From Dolomedes plantarius (lineage: Eukaryota > Arthropoda > Arachnida > Araneae > Dolomedidae): 64,000 bases of DNA. Where the stretch lies: positions 163,951,629-164,015,628 of the forward strand of contig OU015499.1 of the NCBI GenBank assembly GCA_907164885.2. Reading direction: 5' to 3'. Position numbers and translations under genes: made by a program. Positions 11,691 through 26,900 of the stretch are shown in pieces; position 1 is the first letter of the stretch, and every line of letters starts with the position of its first letter. A model generated the notes under the pieces. It worked only from the letters and a program-made list of their open reading frames with translations. It did not search any database and was not told the origin of the DNA.

Positions 11691-14600
11691 AGGCCTTATC
11701 ACACGTCAACGCGTACCCGTTTAAAATGCAACGGATTCAAGATACGATTCCCTTTCGCGATGAAAAAACATCGGGTAGGGATGCTTTTGAATCGCAAAAG
11801 CAAACGTCTGGAATTGGCGTTTAAACGCGCTTGCGTACCTGAAATTGGCGATTAATCTCTCCTGCGTATATGGAATGACGTTTATCGCGCATGCGTTAAC
11901 GAGTGTGAGGTTGCAATTTGTTGTACGCGATGGAAAGATTAGAAAATATTAAAATATGTACTACAGTATTAGCCATTACTGCAGTGATGGATTTAATAAA
12001 TAAGGAGAAAACTCGACTTAGACCGAAGAGATCTGCTTGGTCCAGAAAGTGGTGACAAAGAAGAAATAAATTGGGCTGGTATGAAAATCTCATGCGAGAA
12101 CTAGCATTAGAGGTAAGTTCTCTGTTGTCTACTTAATATGCCTTTAATTACATACCATACTATGTATTTCATTTATAAACATGCGGTTTATGGTTAGAAC
12201 GTTTATAAAAAATGACAGATTTAAAATTAAAGAAGTGTTGAGGAAAACGTTCATCTGAACGTTATAACATGGTTGCAACACCAGCTCATCTGCTCTCTTA
12301 CTTGCTTGATTCAAAAACAAAAAATTCAAGAACTGAATTATCTGCTGATGAAAAAAAGACAAGCATTGGAATATGCTAAAAAGAAGTTCCTTCATTATTC
12401 TCTACTACTAGTAGATAGAGCAAGTGGTAGTTTTTATTTATTTTTAATGATTAAATTTGAAACACTATTTCAGATTATCTTGACAATTAAAAATTATCAA
12501 TAAAGTCTACATTTTTAAAAAAAATTAATACAATTATACCATTGTTAATTTAAAAAATGTTATCTTCCAATATTCTTAGAATTTTTTGCAATTATTTGAA
12601 AAGTAGGTAACACTAATGTACATTAGTTAAAAGTATTATTTGAATATCATAATTATGGTATATTTATGACAGATGATACTCTTGGACAAACTTGTTGCGA
12701 ATTGACATTTTTATCCTAAAACAAGGGGGGGGGGGAAATAGTTAGTTTAAAAAAAAAAAAAAACCTGTTTTTTTTTCCTACTCTGATGCCTGTACAACTC
12801 ATAGAAATACAATTAATGATTTAATTATTAATTAAGAAATTTTTATCCCTGCAATATACAGTGTAACTATATTACTTATGAGCATTTGTTTATTTATGCC
12901 TAATACATATATATATTTAATGTTTAAACTTTTTAATTGTAGTTTGAGTTTTCTGATTCTTTTCAAGAATTTTAAATACTTAATATGTACAATTCTTTGT
13001 GCATTTTAAAGTATGTACAATTTATAACGTTGTTCTAAAGTAATATGTTTTGTTAGTTTTAAGGTAAATTTTTTAATTATAAATGAAAACAATTTGTAAA
13101 TCAATGTACAATGTGCAGCAATTTCTATTTTTAAAACATTAGGACACTGAAGGTTATCGTCGATGGATTAGAATGACCACTGCTGATTTTGAATTTCTAG
13201 TTCAGAAAATTTCACCATTGATAAAAAAAGAAAGCACTGTGATGCGTGAAGCCATACCAGCCGCTGAGAGATTGGCAGTTACATTACGATATCTTGCAAC
13301 AGGTTAAAAACTTTTTTATATATTTTCAAGAAATAAAAGATTATATTTATTCATAATTTATACTATTAAATATATATATTGGACTTTTTGATTATTAAAA
13401 AGTATATGAATACAATTCATATCTTTTTTAAATTGACATTTAATAATGTATAACACAAACATTTATTTTATTTTATAATGACATGAACTTCTATCATATG
13501 CATTCCCTTTTATATTGGTTTTTATTTATATATACATTTTTTTCTTTTTGCATACAGGAGAAACTCAGACATCATTGGCATATCAATTCCGGATCGCTCA
13601 AAACACTATATCTGGAATTATACCTGTGGTGTGTGATGCATTAATCAACACCTTGATGCAAGATTATTTAATAGAAGCAGAATGGGAAATTATTTCTGAA
13701 CAATTTAATAATATGTGGAACTTCCCTATGTGTATCGGTGCAATGGATGGAAAGCACATAAAAATCTCACCACCCCCTGGGTCTGGTTCCATTTATTATA
13801 ATTATAAAGGCGATTTTAGCCTGGTACTCCTAGCACTTGTTAATGCCAATTTAGAGTTTATCTATGTTGATATTGGAACAAATGGTAGAATAAGTGATGG
13901 GGGTGTATGGGCTAAAAGTAAATTAAAAGCATCCATAGAATCTGGGAAACTTAATATCCCAAAGTGTGGTACTCTACCGAACAGTACATTAACTGTACCG
14001 TATGTTATTGTGGCTGATGATGCATTTCCTCTCTGTGAGAATATTATGAAACCATATCCTGGGAGAAATCTCACAGAGGAGAAAAGGATCTTCAATTACA
14101 GAGTCTCCAGAGCTCGAAGAGTCTCTGAAAATGCATTTGGTTTACTGGCTGCTCGATTTCAGATTTTTAAGAGCCCAGTAAATGCCAGACCCGATCGGGT
14201 AAAAAAAATTGTACTTGCCACTTGCATTCTGCACAATTTTTTGAAAAAAAGAGCAGAAAGCATCTACATTACAAGTGGCAGTATAGATACTGAAGATCAC
14301 AAAAATCTATGCATAAGAAAAGGCAATTTCAGAGATAGAAATAGCAGCCTCCATAACTTTCGGAGAGTACCACAAAATTCATCTCAATGTTCCAAACAGG
14401 TGCGTGAAATATTTTGTACATATTTTAATTCTGTTGGTGCTGTTCCATGGCAAAGTGATATGTGTAAATATCATTAAGCATTTACTCTGAAATAAATAAA
14501 TGAAATATTTTAAATTTTATTTTATTCCTCATCACTTTTTACATTGTATTTAATTTCATATAAAATTTGTTGAATTTTCAGTCTTGCTTTTTCTCTTTTT

Positions 14601-15564
14601 TTTCTGGACATAGATCTCATATAATCTGCTATATATTGTCCATATCCGTCTTCACCATCAATCTCCTTCTTCATATTCAATTTCTTGAGGACATTAGAGG
14701 CTTCCTCAAATATGTCCTCGGATGTTTTCTTATGTTTCATTTGTGTTTCAGACCTTTTTCTTTTTGGAGTGCTGTCTTCCGAGTGTACTGGATCTCTATA
14801 AAATGGTGTACCAAATTCCTCTTGAGATGCAGCACCAAATTCGTCTTGAGATGCAGCCTGAAAAGAAAAGAAGTCATTTTTTTCAAGAGAAATGATTTTT
14901 CAACTTAGGACAGGGTTTAATATTTAACAAAAAAAATTAATTAAATACCAAAAGATATTTAAATATCATGAATATATAAAAATGTATTAAACATAATAAA
15001 AAGTTGTACTATAAAAAGCAAAATATTAAAAACCGAAGCATTGAGATGGAATCTGTGATATGAACACCCAAGAGCAAAATAGTGCACACAAAACAATTGT
15101 CTCATGAAACAAATAGCAGTATTATTTATTGCAAGTCATATATATGTATGTATATAGAGTTTCCCCCAGACAGTTTCAGGAGGGCAAGGCAACCCGCCTG
15201 CCTTTTGATATAGTGCCTCATAAGTATATATAGTGCCTCATAAGTATAATATACTGCCTCATAAGTATTATAAGCGCCTTTAAGAATAAAAAAATTTCCT
15301 TAAAAATCTAAAAAGTCCCCTTTTCCAAAAGCAGCGCCCTGTCCTTTTTCCAAGCATGGGGGAAACTATATATATATATATATAGTTGGGATACATCACT
15401 GATTGCAAGATGTGGTACAGAAGAAAAAAAAAAGTATATGCATAAAAAAATCTTTTTCAAGCTGTGCGTTTGAAATATTTGAAAGAGAAAAAATTTTGAT
15501 CAGATTCAGAAAAATTAAAATGTAAAATATCAGAAAATTGTATGATCATTACACACACACACAC

Positions 15565-15647
<83 letters not shown>

Positions 15648-17943
15648 GCCAACATTGCCAAAAGCTTTTCAGGAGCAAATACAAAAGATTTCAGGAGTTT
15701 TGAGGAGCATTTCAGGAGCACACCACCAAGTTGATAATTTAAAAATGTTTTTATACACATACATATATGTGAGTGCGTGCAAACTTGTAATTAAAAAACA
15801 ATGAATTTTAGGAAAAAATTATAAATTATTTTTCTGCAAAACTAGTGTTCTTAGCAATTTCCAGATTACACAATAAGACTAACTGCATTGGAATGTTCAG
15901 TGTCATATAAAGTTTTAAGAGTAAATTTGAGCAAAATGAAAATGTAAAGTCTTACTTCCTAGCCTTCAACATACATTCATAAGTGTTAGAATTACAGATT
16001 CTTAATTAATCAAAGCAAGTTGAGATACCACAGTAATATATGATTTCAATTACCTTTTGGTAGGTTTGCTACTATAGACTTTATAAAAATGAAACAAAAC
16101 TTTGTTGGCACAATAATTTTACCAAATTTTATTTTATTTTCACTAATACTATAAAAAATATGTAAATAAATAGAATTTCTACTAAAAAATTTAGTAACCA
16201 TGTGCACACAGCTAATTATTGTTTCTTTAATGCTTGATAACTTGCTTTTTTTAGCTCTGATTAAATTAATCTAATTCTGATTAATAGCTCTGGGATAGAG
16301 ACACTTTATAATTTTTCCACAAAAGAAATATATATTTGATGATAAACAACCAATGATAAATTTAACTTTTAATCCACAATACATTTTAATGTACAAACAG
16401 TTAACAGCAATTGTATATACAAATAACTTTGTGAAAATATATCAGGTAACACCCATGAAAATGAATATTGTGCATTTTTCTTAAAAGTTTATTAAATTCT
16501 TTTTTTTTTTTGATGTGATATAGTCCAAGAACAAATTTACTAATGAAAGTATCAGTTTTAAAATGACACACAAATTAAAACATGAAAATTAATAAGTTTT
16601 CTAACAGTTAATTAAAAGATTCAAAGAAATCTTACCTCAAATGGAGTTACTTCACACTCCACAGGCATGTCCAAATTCGACGAACTTTCTTCTGGTTCAT
16701 GAACATCATTTAAAAATGCCAATTTAGAAAAGTGTGTCCACTTGGGCTGCATTTCAAAGGCCCCTGAGCCACTTTTTAGAGACCTCAGCAGCTTTTTCTT
16801 TTTGAAGTAATAGGCCTTCAAATTTATGAATTTGCGATTGAGCAATTCTGAATGGATTATGGAATGAAAAAGTAGATAAGTTTACATTTATGTTAAAGTA
16901 TTTCAATAAAAATAATAAGAAATAAAATATAAATTTATAATATAAATTCTTTTTATTTAAAAAATAAAATTGTCTTGACACTTCAGATTGAATCATATAT
17001 ATTTTGTGTTTTGAATGAGAACAAAAAGCAAATTATTTATTTTTTTTAGAAAATTGTTTCTGTTTTGAAGTGGTTAATCTTCATTATTTATAAATTATAA
17101 TTCTGTTCTCAAATGAAAAAAGTTTTAAAATATGATATTAATACAATTACAAATATAAAATGGAGGTTTTTATGTTAAGCGAATTAAATTTATGCCATGC
17201 ATGGAAATATTAATATCTTAAACAATAGGTTGACTATTGAAAATATCAAAATAGCGGATATTTTTTATATTTTCGAAAATATCATATTTACGAACTCTGA
17301 TATAGTCTAATGATTTGTTTACATTTCAGTATTTGGCGACCATATTGGCGACAAACTGACTCGTTGCACAAAACACGAATTTTAGAAAATGATATTCAAA
17401 TAATATTGCTGCGAATATGGACTACAAAGATTAGTGTATGTAATTATGAAGCATTAGCCGTTTACAAAATAAATTCGCACATATCAAATCAAATTAACAA
17501 CAATGAAAGTAGCACTTACCGGTGGTAAAAAGACTTGAATGACTGGGCCATTTTGATGTCATCAAAAGGCTAATTTCTTCGTATCCTAGGTGTTTGAGAT
17601 TCTTTTTGGTGTAATTTGGGTCTGCTATATTCCACAAAAACTTTTTTTTGAATACTTCGTCAATAAAATTTTCTTCTATCTCCGCAGACCACTGTGCAGC
17701 CGCCATCTTGAATATCAGTCGTTGTGACGTATGAGAAAGGGTGAACTTCTTCGGCCGCTGATTGGTCGATTTCACGATTGTAAACGCGTACGCGTTGCTT
17801 TTTCCGTACATGTTGGAAAATGAATCGGATTCATCAGGTGCCTCTATCACACGGGGAATTTGTGCGTTCTTCATCGCAAAAGGGAATCGTATCTTGAATC
17901 CGTTGCATTTTAAACGGGTACGCGTTGACGTGTGATAAGGCCT
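11691..17943. mobile_element. Two-gene Harbinger transposon (6253 bp)
   Basis: Near-perfect 74-bp terminal inverted repeats (11691-11764 and 17870-17943, one mismatch) start AGGCCTTATCACACGTC. It is flanked by TAA on both sides, and the duplicated segment at 47628-47630 shows the same site as a single TAA with no insertion. It contains the two genes expected of PIF/Harbinger: a plus-strand DDE transposase and a minus-strand MADF/Myb-like protein, convergently arranged (stops at 14477 and 14522). A nonsense codon in the transposase first exon makes this copy probably inactive. Because the insertion is absent from B, it postdates the segmental duplication or was lost from B. Confidence 0.96.
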
Positions 17944-20900
17944 TAAGGCTATGGGCGATGAAGGTGCGACTCCTGTTGTGACTGGCAAAACAAAAGTCGT
18001 ATTCTGACTTGGCCAAAGGACCGGAATACTTGACACGGCACCTCCAGAGGTAATTTTGAAAACTTGGAAGACATTGCAGCCACGACAATTTTACGTGCAC
18101 CAGCTGCCATTAGTGTACAAGGCAGTGGAATTGCCAGCGACGACGTTTTAGATAAATTAATTTTCTAACTGATGCTTTCACATTCTTACGATTTTTATAT
18201 GCACTCGTATTTTTGCAAACAAGATTAAATTTAATTTGATCCAGACACAAAATTTATCGCATATGTTAGCTGCCTAGCAAATTTGCCAAACAAATTCATA
18301 AAAACTTAATTTAAATGCCAATCAGAATTCCGTCTTATAATGTGAAAAATCACTTCGAAACATTTCCTCTCGGATTACCGGTGCCACACTCAGAGTGAAA
18401 GCATCACATTTCCTGTCTAAAAACGAGGGGCATTTCAGAAGTAATGCACACTAATTTAGTTTCTGTATACCTATTTGATTTCTGACAATTTCTCTCGACA
18501 GTACTTCTATACAGCCCCTGCTTCTCAATAACAGAGTCCCAACATCTAGGAAGATAATTTATTCCTCGCAGTCTGCGACTTTTCTCGAGTCCTCTAATGG
18601 CTCGGGTAACGGCTGAAGTAAGCTCTTCTAAGGCGGAAAAACGTTCACTCGACAAAGGTTTCGACAGAAGTGCTATGTCCAGCCGTTTCTTCTTTAGTCA
18701 CATGTCAAGCAGGGAGGAACCCACCGACCATAAACTTTCAACCTTCATATGTGATCTTTGATCTTCGACACGCAGAGTACCCGACACATCTGCAGAATCA
18801 TTTTCAAAAATCTGTCACTACAAAACAAACGTCACTACAAAACTTTATAAAACTTTCAAAGACAAGAATATTCCTCTAGTCTTCAACTGCAAATAGCTAA
18901 TTTTTTATTTCTATCATACAGAACTAAATGGGGCGCTCTTGTCGATTGCTTTGGAAATGGCTCCCGTAACTTGCAACACCCAGTAAAGAGTCCATAATTC
19001 AATATACGACACTTGGTGTAATTTAAAAAAGATTTGAGAGAGAGTCGAGTTCCAGATTAAAATTATACATTTCATACATAAAAATTTGAGACGATATCCA
19101 ATAAAAAAGTATAATTAGATGCTCCATGCGTCAAATATAACCCTTCTAATAACGACTAAATTACGTTAATATAATTAAAAGAGAGACAAATCGAAAATTA
19201 ATTCAAACTCGATATGAAGCCATAAAACATTTATTTATATATCATTATACATATTTATTTCCCATTTACAGAACAAAGCAGATAAAGAAAAAAGCAGTCA
19301 AATCTTAAAAACTATAATTTCATATTAGGCAAAAACAAAAACTAGAACTATAGCAAAAGTGACATTTAATTACACCCTTTCCTGCAGTGTAAATGACAAT
19401 TCGTTTTACTACAATCCCTTGGGTGGGTCAAGTATTCCATCTAGGATCATGGGACGAGACTAAGGGGCATTGATGTGTTTAAGAATATTTTCAGAAGAAA
19501 AATAATGTCATAATACACAAAATTAATTTCAAAGTACAATTACGTGCGATATCGATTTTAAATAAACACCGTCAAACCTGAGTTTCAATTCGATTTTCAA
19601 GGATATTTTCCCCACGGTTGAAAAAATCATGTTTCATACGATAGTAAAAAGTGGGTTATATCCCTCAAAGGATAGACATGCATTTTTAAAGCAAACTGGG
19701 AAGAAATGTTTTCTCTCATACAGTGAGGTCGAAAGATTTCTGTGTGGGTAAGAACATATTTTTACATGATTGAGTTCAGAAAACTTTTCTCACATTAAGT
19801 AGAGATAAAAAGTCTTCCCTCCTCGGATAAGGAGATACGTTTTCAAAGTCCACTGGAAAGAAAATGTTCTCTCACATACATTGCATGCGAGAGGTTTCTC
19901 TCAAGTGTGGGTGTGGAGATGCATTTTTAAATAACCCTGTCTAGCAAACTCTTTCTCGAAGAGTGCAGGCGATAGGTTTCTCTTCTATATGGGTGCGGAA
20001 ATGTGTATCTAAATGACCCTGTTGAGAAAATTTTTTCTCACACAGTGCATGCAAAAGGTTTCGCTCCAGTGTGGATGCAGAGATGTGAATCCAAACTGTG
20101 TTGAGAAATTTTTTTTCACAAACAGTGCAGGCGAAAGGTCTCTCCTGTATGGGTGCGGAGATGTGTTTTTAAAGATCTGTGGTTAGAAAATTTTCTGTCA
20201 CATACAGTGCAGGCGAAAGGTTTCTCTCCAGTGTGGGTGCGAAGATGTGTTTTTAAAGAACCCTGGTCAGAAAATTTTCTGTCACATAAAGTACAGGCGA
20301 AAGGTTTCTCTCCAGTGTGGGTGCGGAGATGTTTTTTTAAAGTACCATGTGCAGAAAATCTTTTCTCACATATAGTGCACGCGAATGGTTTCTCTCCTGT
20401 GTGGGTGCGAAGGTGTGTTTGTAAATAACCCTGTTGAGAAAATCTTTTCTTACATACATTGCAGGGGAAGGGTTTCTCTCCTGTGTGGGTGCGAAGATGT
20501 GTTTTTAAACCACTCTGTACTGTAAACTTTTTCTCACATACTGTGCAGGCGAAAGGTTTCTCTCCTGTGTGTGTACGGAAATGTCTTTTTATACTACCTG
20601 GGTGAGAAAATCTTTTCTTACATACAGAGCAGGCGAAAGCTTTCTCTCCTTTATGGGTAAGGAAATGTGATTTTAAACTACCCTGGTCCGAAAATTTTTT
20701 ATTACATACAGAGCAGGGAAAAGGTTTCTCTCCTGTGTGGATGCGGAGATGTATTTTTAATGTACTCTGCAGAGGAAACCTTTTCTCACAGACAGTGCAG
20801 GCGAAAGGTTTCTCTCCTGTGTGGATGCGGAGATGCCTTCTTAAACAACCCTGGTCAGAAAATCTTCTGTGACATACAGTGCAGGCGAAAGGTTTCTCCC

Positions 20901-23900
20901 CTGTGTGGGTGCGGAGATGTCGTTTTAAAGCACTCTGTACAGAAAATCTTTTCTCACATATACTGCAGCCCAAATATTTCTCTCCGGTGTGGATGGTGAG
21001 ATGTGTTTTTAAAATACTCTGTACAGAAAACCTTTTATCACATACAGTGCAGGCGAAAGGTTTCTCTTCTGTTTTGGTGTGGATATGTGATTTTAAGTGA
21101 TCCTGCCTAGAAAATCTTTTCTTGCATACAGAGCAGGCGAAAGGTTTCTCTTCTGTTTTGGTGTGAATATGTGATTTTAAGTAATCTGGCCTAGAAAATC
21201 TTTTCTTGCATACAGAGCACGCGAAAGGTTTCTCTCCTGTGTGGGTGCGGAGATGTGTTTTTAAACGACGCAGTGCAGAAAATCTTTTGTGACATAAAGT
21301 GCAGGCGAAAGGTTTCTCTCCTGTGTGGGTGCGGAGATGTGTTTTTAAAGTACCATTTTGAGAAAATCTCTTCTCACATATAGTGCAGGGGTAGGGTTTC
21401 TCTCCTGTGTGGGTGCGGAGATGAATTTTTAAAAGACCTTGTTCATGAAATCTCTTTCCACATATAGTGCAGGGGTAAGGTTTTTCTCCTGTGTGGGTGC
21501 GGAGATGAATTTTTAATTTACTCTTTCTAGCAAATATTTTCTTACATACAGTGCATGCAAAAATGTTCTCTTTTGTGTGGGTAAAGAGACTATTATCAGC
21601 CATGTGGTACGAATGATGCGCATCGAAGTTGGCCAAATGTAAAAATCTTTCACCACAGAAATTTCATTCGAAAACTTTTTTGGTCACATGGAGTGAATTC
21701 ATCGGCTTTAATAGGGGTTAGATCGCAGGAATGGCTTTCAACGAAAGGTCCTTTTACACAGGAAATGCACATTTCCTTTACTGTCACGCCTGCGTATCAG
21801 TACACGATGATCAAAGAAGTAACTGCGAGGAATAAGTTGAACTTCTAAATTTGTGGACACCAGATACATTTCAGTATCGCATCATACTATCTGTACCGAG
21901 CACCTGAAAAGACAAAAGAAATTGAATTCGATATATTAACATTTTACAGATTCTGTGAAAAATACAATTTTATTCGTATTGCTCTATAAAAATTATAAAA
22001 TACGAGGGTCAGTCAATAAGTTAGTTGCAAACATCAGTAAAAATCTCGGTAAAACAGACATTTTGTTAGAACTTTGTGGCAACACAGAGCAACATGTGCT
22101 GCGGCAGGTGCAGTATTGGCCTCGACGTGGCAGTTTTATTTCTCTTGCTAGACAGTCGTGAATATGCTTTGGCAGCTGCCAGTGGCATCCAAATTTGAAA
22201 TGCATGCATTAATCCGCTTCCTAGGTGCAAAAAGGTGACTGCACTGACATTTATTGGCAGTTGCACGAAGTGTACGGTGATAACGCAAATTCGCGCCTTG
22301 CGATTGTGAGAGATATCGCCAAGTGGTATCTCTCACTGGAGAATAGCAGTACAGATATCGAGGATAAGTTTCTTCAACTTGGACGATAGATGAGAACGTT
22401 GCTCGCGGGAATGAACTCATTCTTCAAAACAGACGTGCCACAGTAGACGAGACCGTCTCGTCTATTGACTGACCAACACACAGTGCAACGATTTGAAAAT
22501 GCTCTAGAATTTCCGGAACATTATCAACAGGAAGGGAATGTTTTTTGGGACTAAATCGAGACCGGTGACGAGACTTGGGTTCATCATTTCGCACCTGAAA
22601 TGAAACGCACCTCGAATGAATTGCTGAATAGTTCCATCCGCAAGGAACGTGATGCTGGCGCTGTTTTTCGATAAAGTGCTGTGCATACCGAATTCTTGCC
22701 AAAGGGTGCCACAATGAATGTAGCGTCTATATTGTGAAACCATGAAGTGGCTGCGAAAGTCGCTTAAAGGTCGACGACAAGGTAAACTTTCAAAACGCTC
22801 TTTACTGACAATGCGATACCGCATTGTCATGCAAGAGCACCAAATACGGCAATTCTAATGAGGGATCGTTTGAAAAATTAAAATGGGAATTATGGAATCT
22901 TGCACCATGTGATTTCGACGTCTTCGGTCCCGAGAAACAAGAACTTGCTACGCGACGGTATCACTCGAATGAGGGGGTAAAAGTTTCAACCCAACAACGG
23001 TTATCTCACATTGGAGGGCAATTCTTCGTAGATGGCGTGGAAAAACAAACGTTTAAATAAAGGAAACCTCAACAGACGTTTAAATAAAGGAGATGAATAT
23101 ATAAAAAAATAGATTATGCTTTATACTTTTACGTTAGTAAAACTTTGTACTATAATTTCAACCCAGTTTTGCTTTTACCAAAGAGTTGAACTAACTATTT
23201 AACTGCCCCGCGTAGAACGATAGTATGGATTGACATTTTGATATCGAGGTTACGTGAATAAAATAAATGTGTACGGTGGAAAATCGCAATTTCGGCTTTT
23301 TTCTAGCTTTCCTACTTTGTGGAAAATCCAGTTTTCTCATTAGTTTTCCGCTTGTAACTCAAAAACTATCACTAACACCATGATATTTCCTTTCATTTTT
23401 CAGATGGAGAGCCTACCCCTGGGCCTTCACAGCGCATCAGCGAGACTACCGCCCAAGCAGAGGTCGCAGATGACAGAGGTATACAATATTGAATTCACTG
23501 CATTCATACTAAAAAATGTAACTATTCATTCTATAGTATCATTGCTAATAATGTCGTGTTTCCCTTTCATATTTCAGAAGTGCAACCAAGACCTTCAACC
23601 GCTAAGCGTCGTAGACTGTAGCTGTCGATCTTTTAATTACATACCTATATTAATGATGATAATTAATACGAAAATTTATAATAAATTGCTTTGTGTGTCT
23701 GAATACCCAAACATACTTTGGACAAAAAGTTGATATAATTCATAAGTATTAATTAAATTGATATATAATTATTCAGTAATTACATCAATTATGAATTATA
23801 GAGACCAAATAAATAGTTTTTAATAAGTAAACTGTGATAATATAGGTCTCTACTGAATTTTGGGTGACGGGCTCTTTCTTCAATTAGCAGTTTCGAATAA

Positions 23901-26900
23901 TGATATAAAATATCAAAGCGCTCCAGCGGCTACACGGTTTAGCTACAGTAAGTGATTAAGGTGTACAATTTGTAGGGAATTTAATGTAGTTTTAGCAGAA
24001 TCCAGGCCTTTAAGTAATTGCAAACATAGTATTTGAGTTACAAGCGAAAAACAAGAAAACTGGATTTTCCATAAAGAAGGAAATTTTGGCCTTTTTTCAG
24101 CGCGGTCTAGTGGCCAAACCATTCAACCAAAAAATACATTTGAGGGGTGCTTTTTGACCCCTCATCCAACATCGCTGGGAAAAAATGCAAGTTTTAAAAA
24201 AATCCTAAAAACTGATAGAATTGAGAATACTTCTAAAATGTTCCCTGAGTTGGTTACCTTATCTCCCGTTGAAAAATTTCACAACTTCATACGAATAAAA
24301 TATATATTGCAGTTAGCAAATATTTTGTATCCTCTTGGATATAGAGTTGTGTGAGAGCTTCTATCTAGTGTTGAAAATTCAGAAAACTATGAAATTTTCT
24401 TTGACAACTTTTTCTCATCACATAAGCTGTCTACTGAGTTGTCTGAAAAGAGTTTCAAAGGAACTGGCACGATTCGGTAATTTCAGACAGCAAGATGCCC
24501 TCTCAGATCACGAAATAAAGCCTCAAAATGGCAAAGAGGAAATTTTTAGTACTGAAATGATGGATATTACATTTGTCGCTGGAAAGGAAATAGTGGATTT
24601 TCGAGACAGGCTTCTTGGATCATATTGACATTATGTTCAGAAGCAAAAAATATTGGAATCTATTTAACAATGCTCTAACATGGCTGCCTCTGCTGGATGG
24701 ATTTTGCATTTACAATTGCACAAAGGTACAAAACGTACAAGGTTGCAGAACAATCATGTCTCAATTTTTGGAGAGAAGTAACTTTGTGTTTGCTTCGCAC
24801 GAAACTGAAAATTTACACTGTTCCTGGACTTCAAACACATTGCTCTGAATCTTTCAGACAATGAGATGCACATTATCTTGTGCCGCCTATTTTTCTGCTT
24901 AACCTGTGTCGTTTCTAAATAACGTTTAGAAATTTACACAACTAATAAAAAATTGTGCACAGAAATCGAAATTTGAATTCAAATGCTGTTAATTATATTC
25001 TATAAAACCATGTGATAAAACTAGGTGTTTCCCGCCAATGTTCCATTTCTGGAACTTGGTATAAATCATATACAAATATATTTTTTGAAATAAAACTTAC
25101 TTACAGTTCTCGTGTGATTTTATCAATAAATAGTCTGTGTTATCGTTCGATCATAGTGCGGCGTGTAAAAGGTTAACACTGTACAGCACACTCTTCGTAT
25201 TTTTCATGTGAAATCAATAGCAATATATAGATGTTTGTGCTAAGAAATGATATAACGATAATCTAAGATGTTATAAATTAAGTTCCACATTAATGAAACT
25301 ATTGAGTATTTTAAATCTATTGTAATTAAGGTACAAGGTTCCTTAGCCATCGTTATCCTTTTGCCTTTGTAGATGATAACGACGTGCTGCGATGTGATAT
25401 GTTTCAATTTGTAGGAATCTCAACAAAACTACTGCTATCAGCCCGATCAATAATGGATAAGCAATATTAATATTTTTCCCCTTCATATTCATTTTAGTCG
25501 TCTATAAGTCATAATAATTACATCGTTAATTCCAAAGTTTAATGCTCCAAAAAATTCCAGAGATTAACATCTGATGAAAAAGCTTGGTTAACAACAGATT
25601 AAAAAGTTTATAAATCAAATAAAATATGCAAAATTATTACAGAAACTAATAAAGAATACGTCGCTTATTGGTTTGCTTAGACATATTTGTTTCGATTGTA
25701 GTTTGGAGGCTACAGATATTTTTCGAAAAAGTTTTACTGTGAAAACTACAAAAAATTACACTATAAATTGAACAAATTATAATTCATAATAATTATTTGA
25801 AATTCCACCATAAATTGAACATGGAAATTAAAATTTTGCCCTCAAATAAAAAAAGTTGCAAATGTCACTTACATCACTTTCCCTTTCAACGGCTGAATGC
25901 TAATCTTAAAGTGTTAAAAGTCTTTACATGAATCCATTTTATTAAAAAAAATTTTTTTCAAAGAAAGACTACTTTAAAAAGTGTAATAATGTGTGACAAA
26001 CTAAAGTAACATGAGCTTTACTACAAGTATTGGACAACAAATATTTTTGGGCAGCTACATTGCTTTACCGCTTTATTTGTACATCTCAAAGATCTTTTTC
26101 AATTGCAATTTCTTTTCACGATAAAACTTTTCTAGTGTGAATGTTGGGTGATTTCTGCTTATTTAAAGTGTAACATAATCGAAGAAAGTTTTGAAAAAAA
26201 AATGGTATTTTTTTATATCTCTATGTTTAAAAAAATATTGGTACATTATAATTTGCTCATATTTTTCCTTTTATATTATCAACTTTTAAATTTTTTTTTT
26301 TTTTGGGGGGGGAGGGGAGAATTAAATTTATGTAAGGTTAACAATTAAAGTTTAATTTTTCTAAAAAAATATGTTTATGGATTTTTGCATTTCTATAAAA
26401 CTTTGCAAACAATTTTATATACCCGCCTTTCGGCACGTCTTTCTCATCTCGCATTAAATTTTAAAACTTTCTCTATTTTGTAGTATAAAATTTAAACGGT
26501 TATGTAAGCTTCTAAATCAAAGTTTATTCATAATAATGGTCATTTATGTATTTCGATGGACAAAAGTCATTATTTTCTATTGTATGCACAGCGGATGTTG
26601 GGCCAAAGAGTCCTTAGCAAAATCTATGACTAAAGACTAATGCTAGCGATTTATGGCATTCTTTAAGATTGGGTGATTAGAACCGTAAATATTTTTCCAA
26701 TTCTGATTTGTATACACCCATTAAGCCAGCTATGTAAGCACAAAGAGGGACTATTACATAATAAATCTAATAGAAATAAATGATCTATTTTTTAATATAA
26801 TAATTATCTATTCCTATAAAAATGTACACTGGAAACAAAAATGTGAATAGACATATCATCTTTTGAGTACTCTTCAAACTTGTTAATAATAATAGTTTTG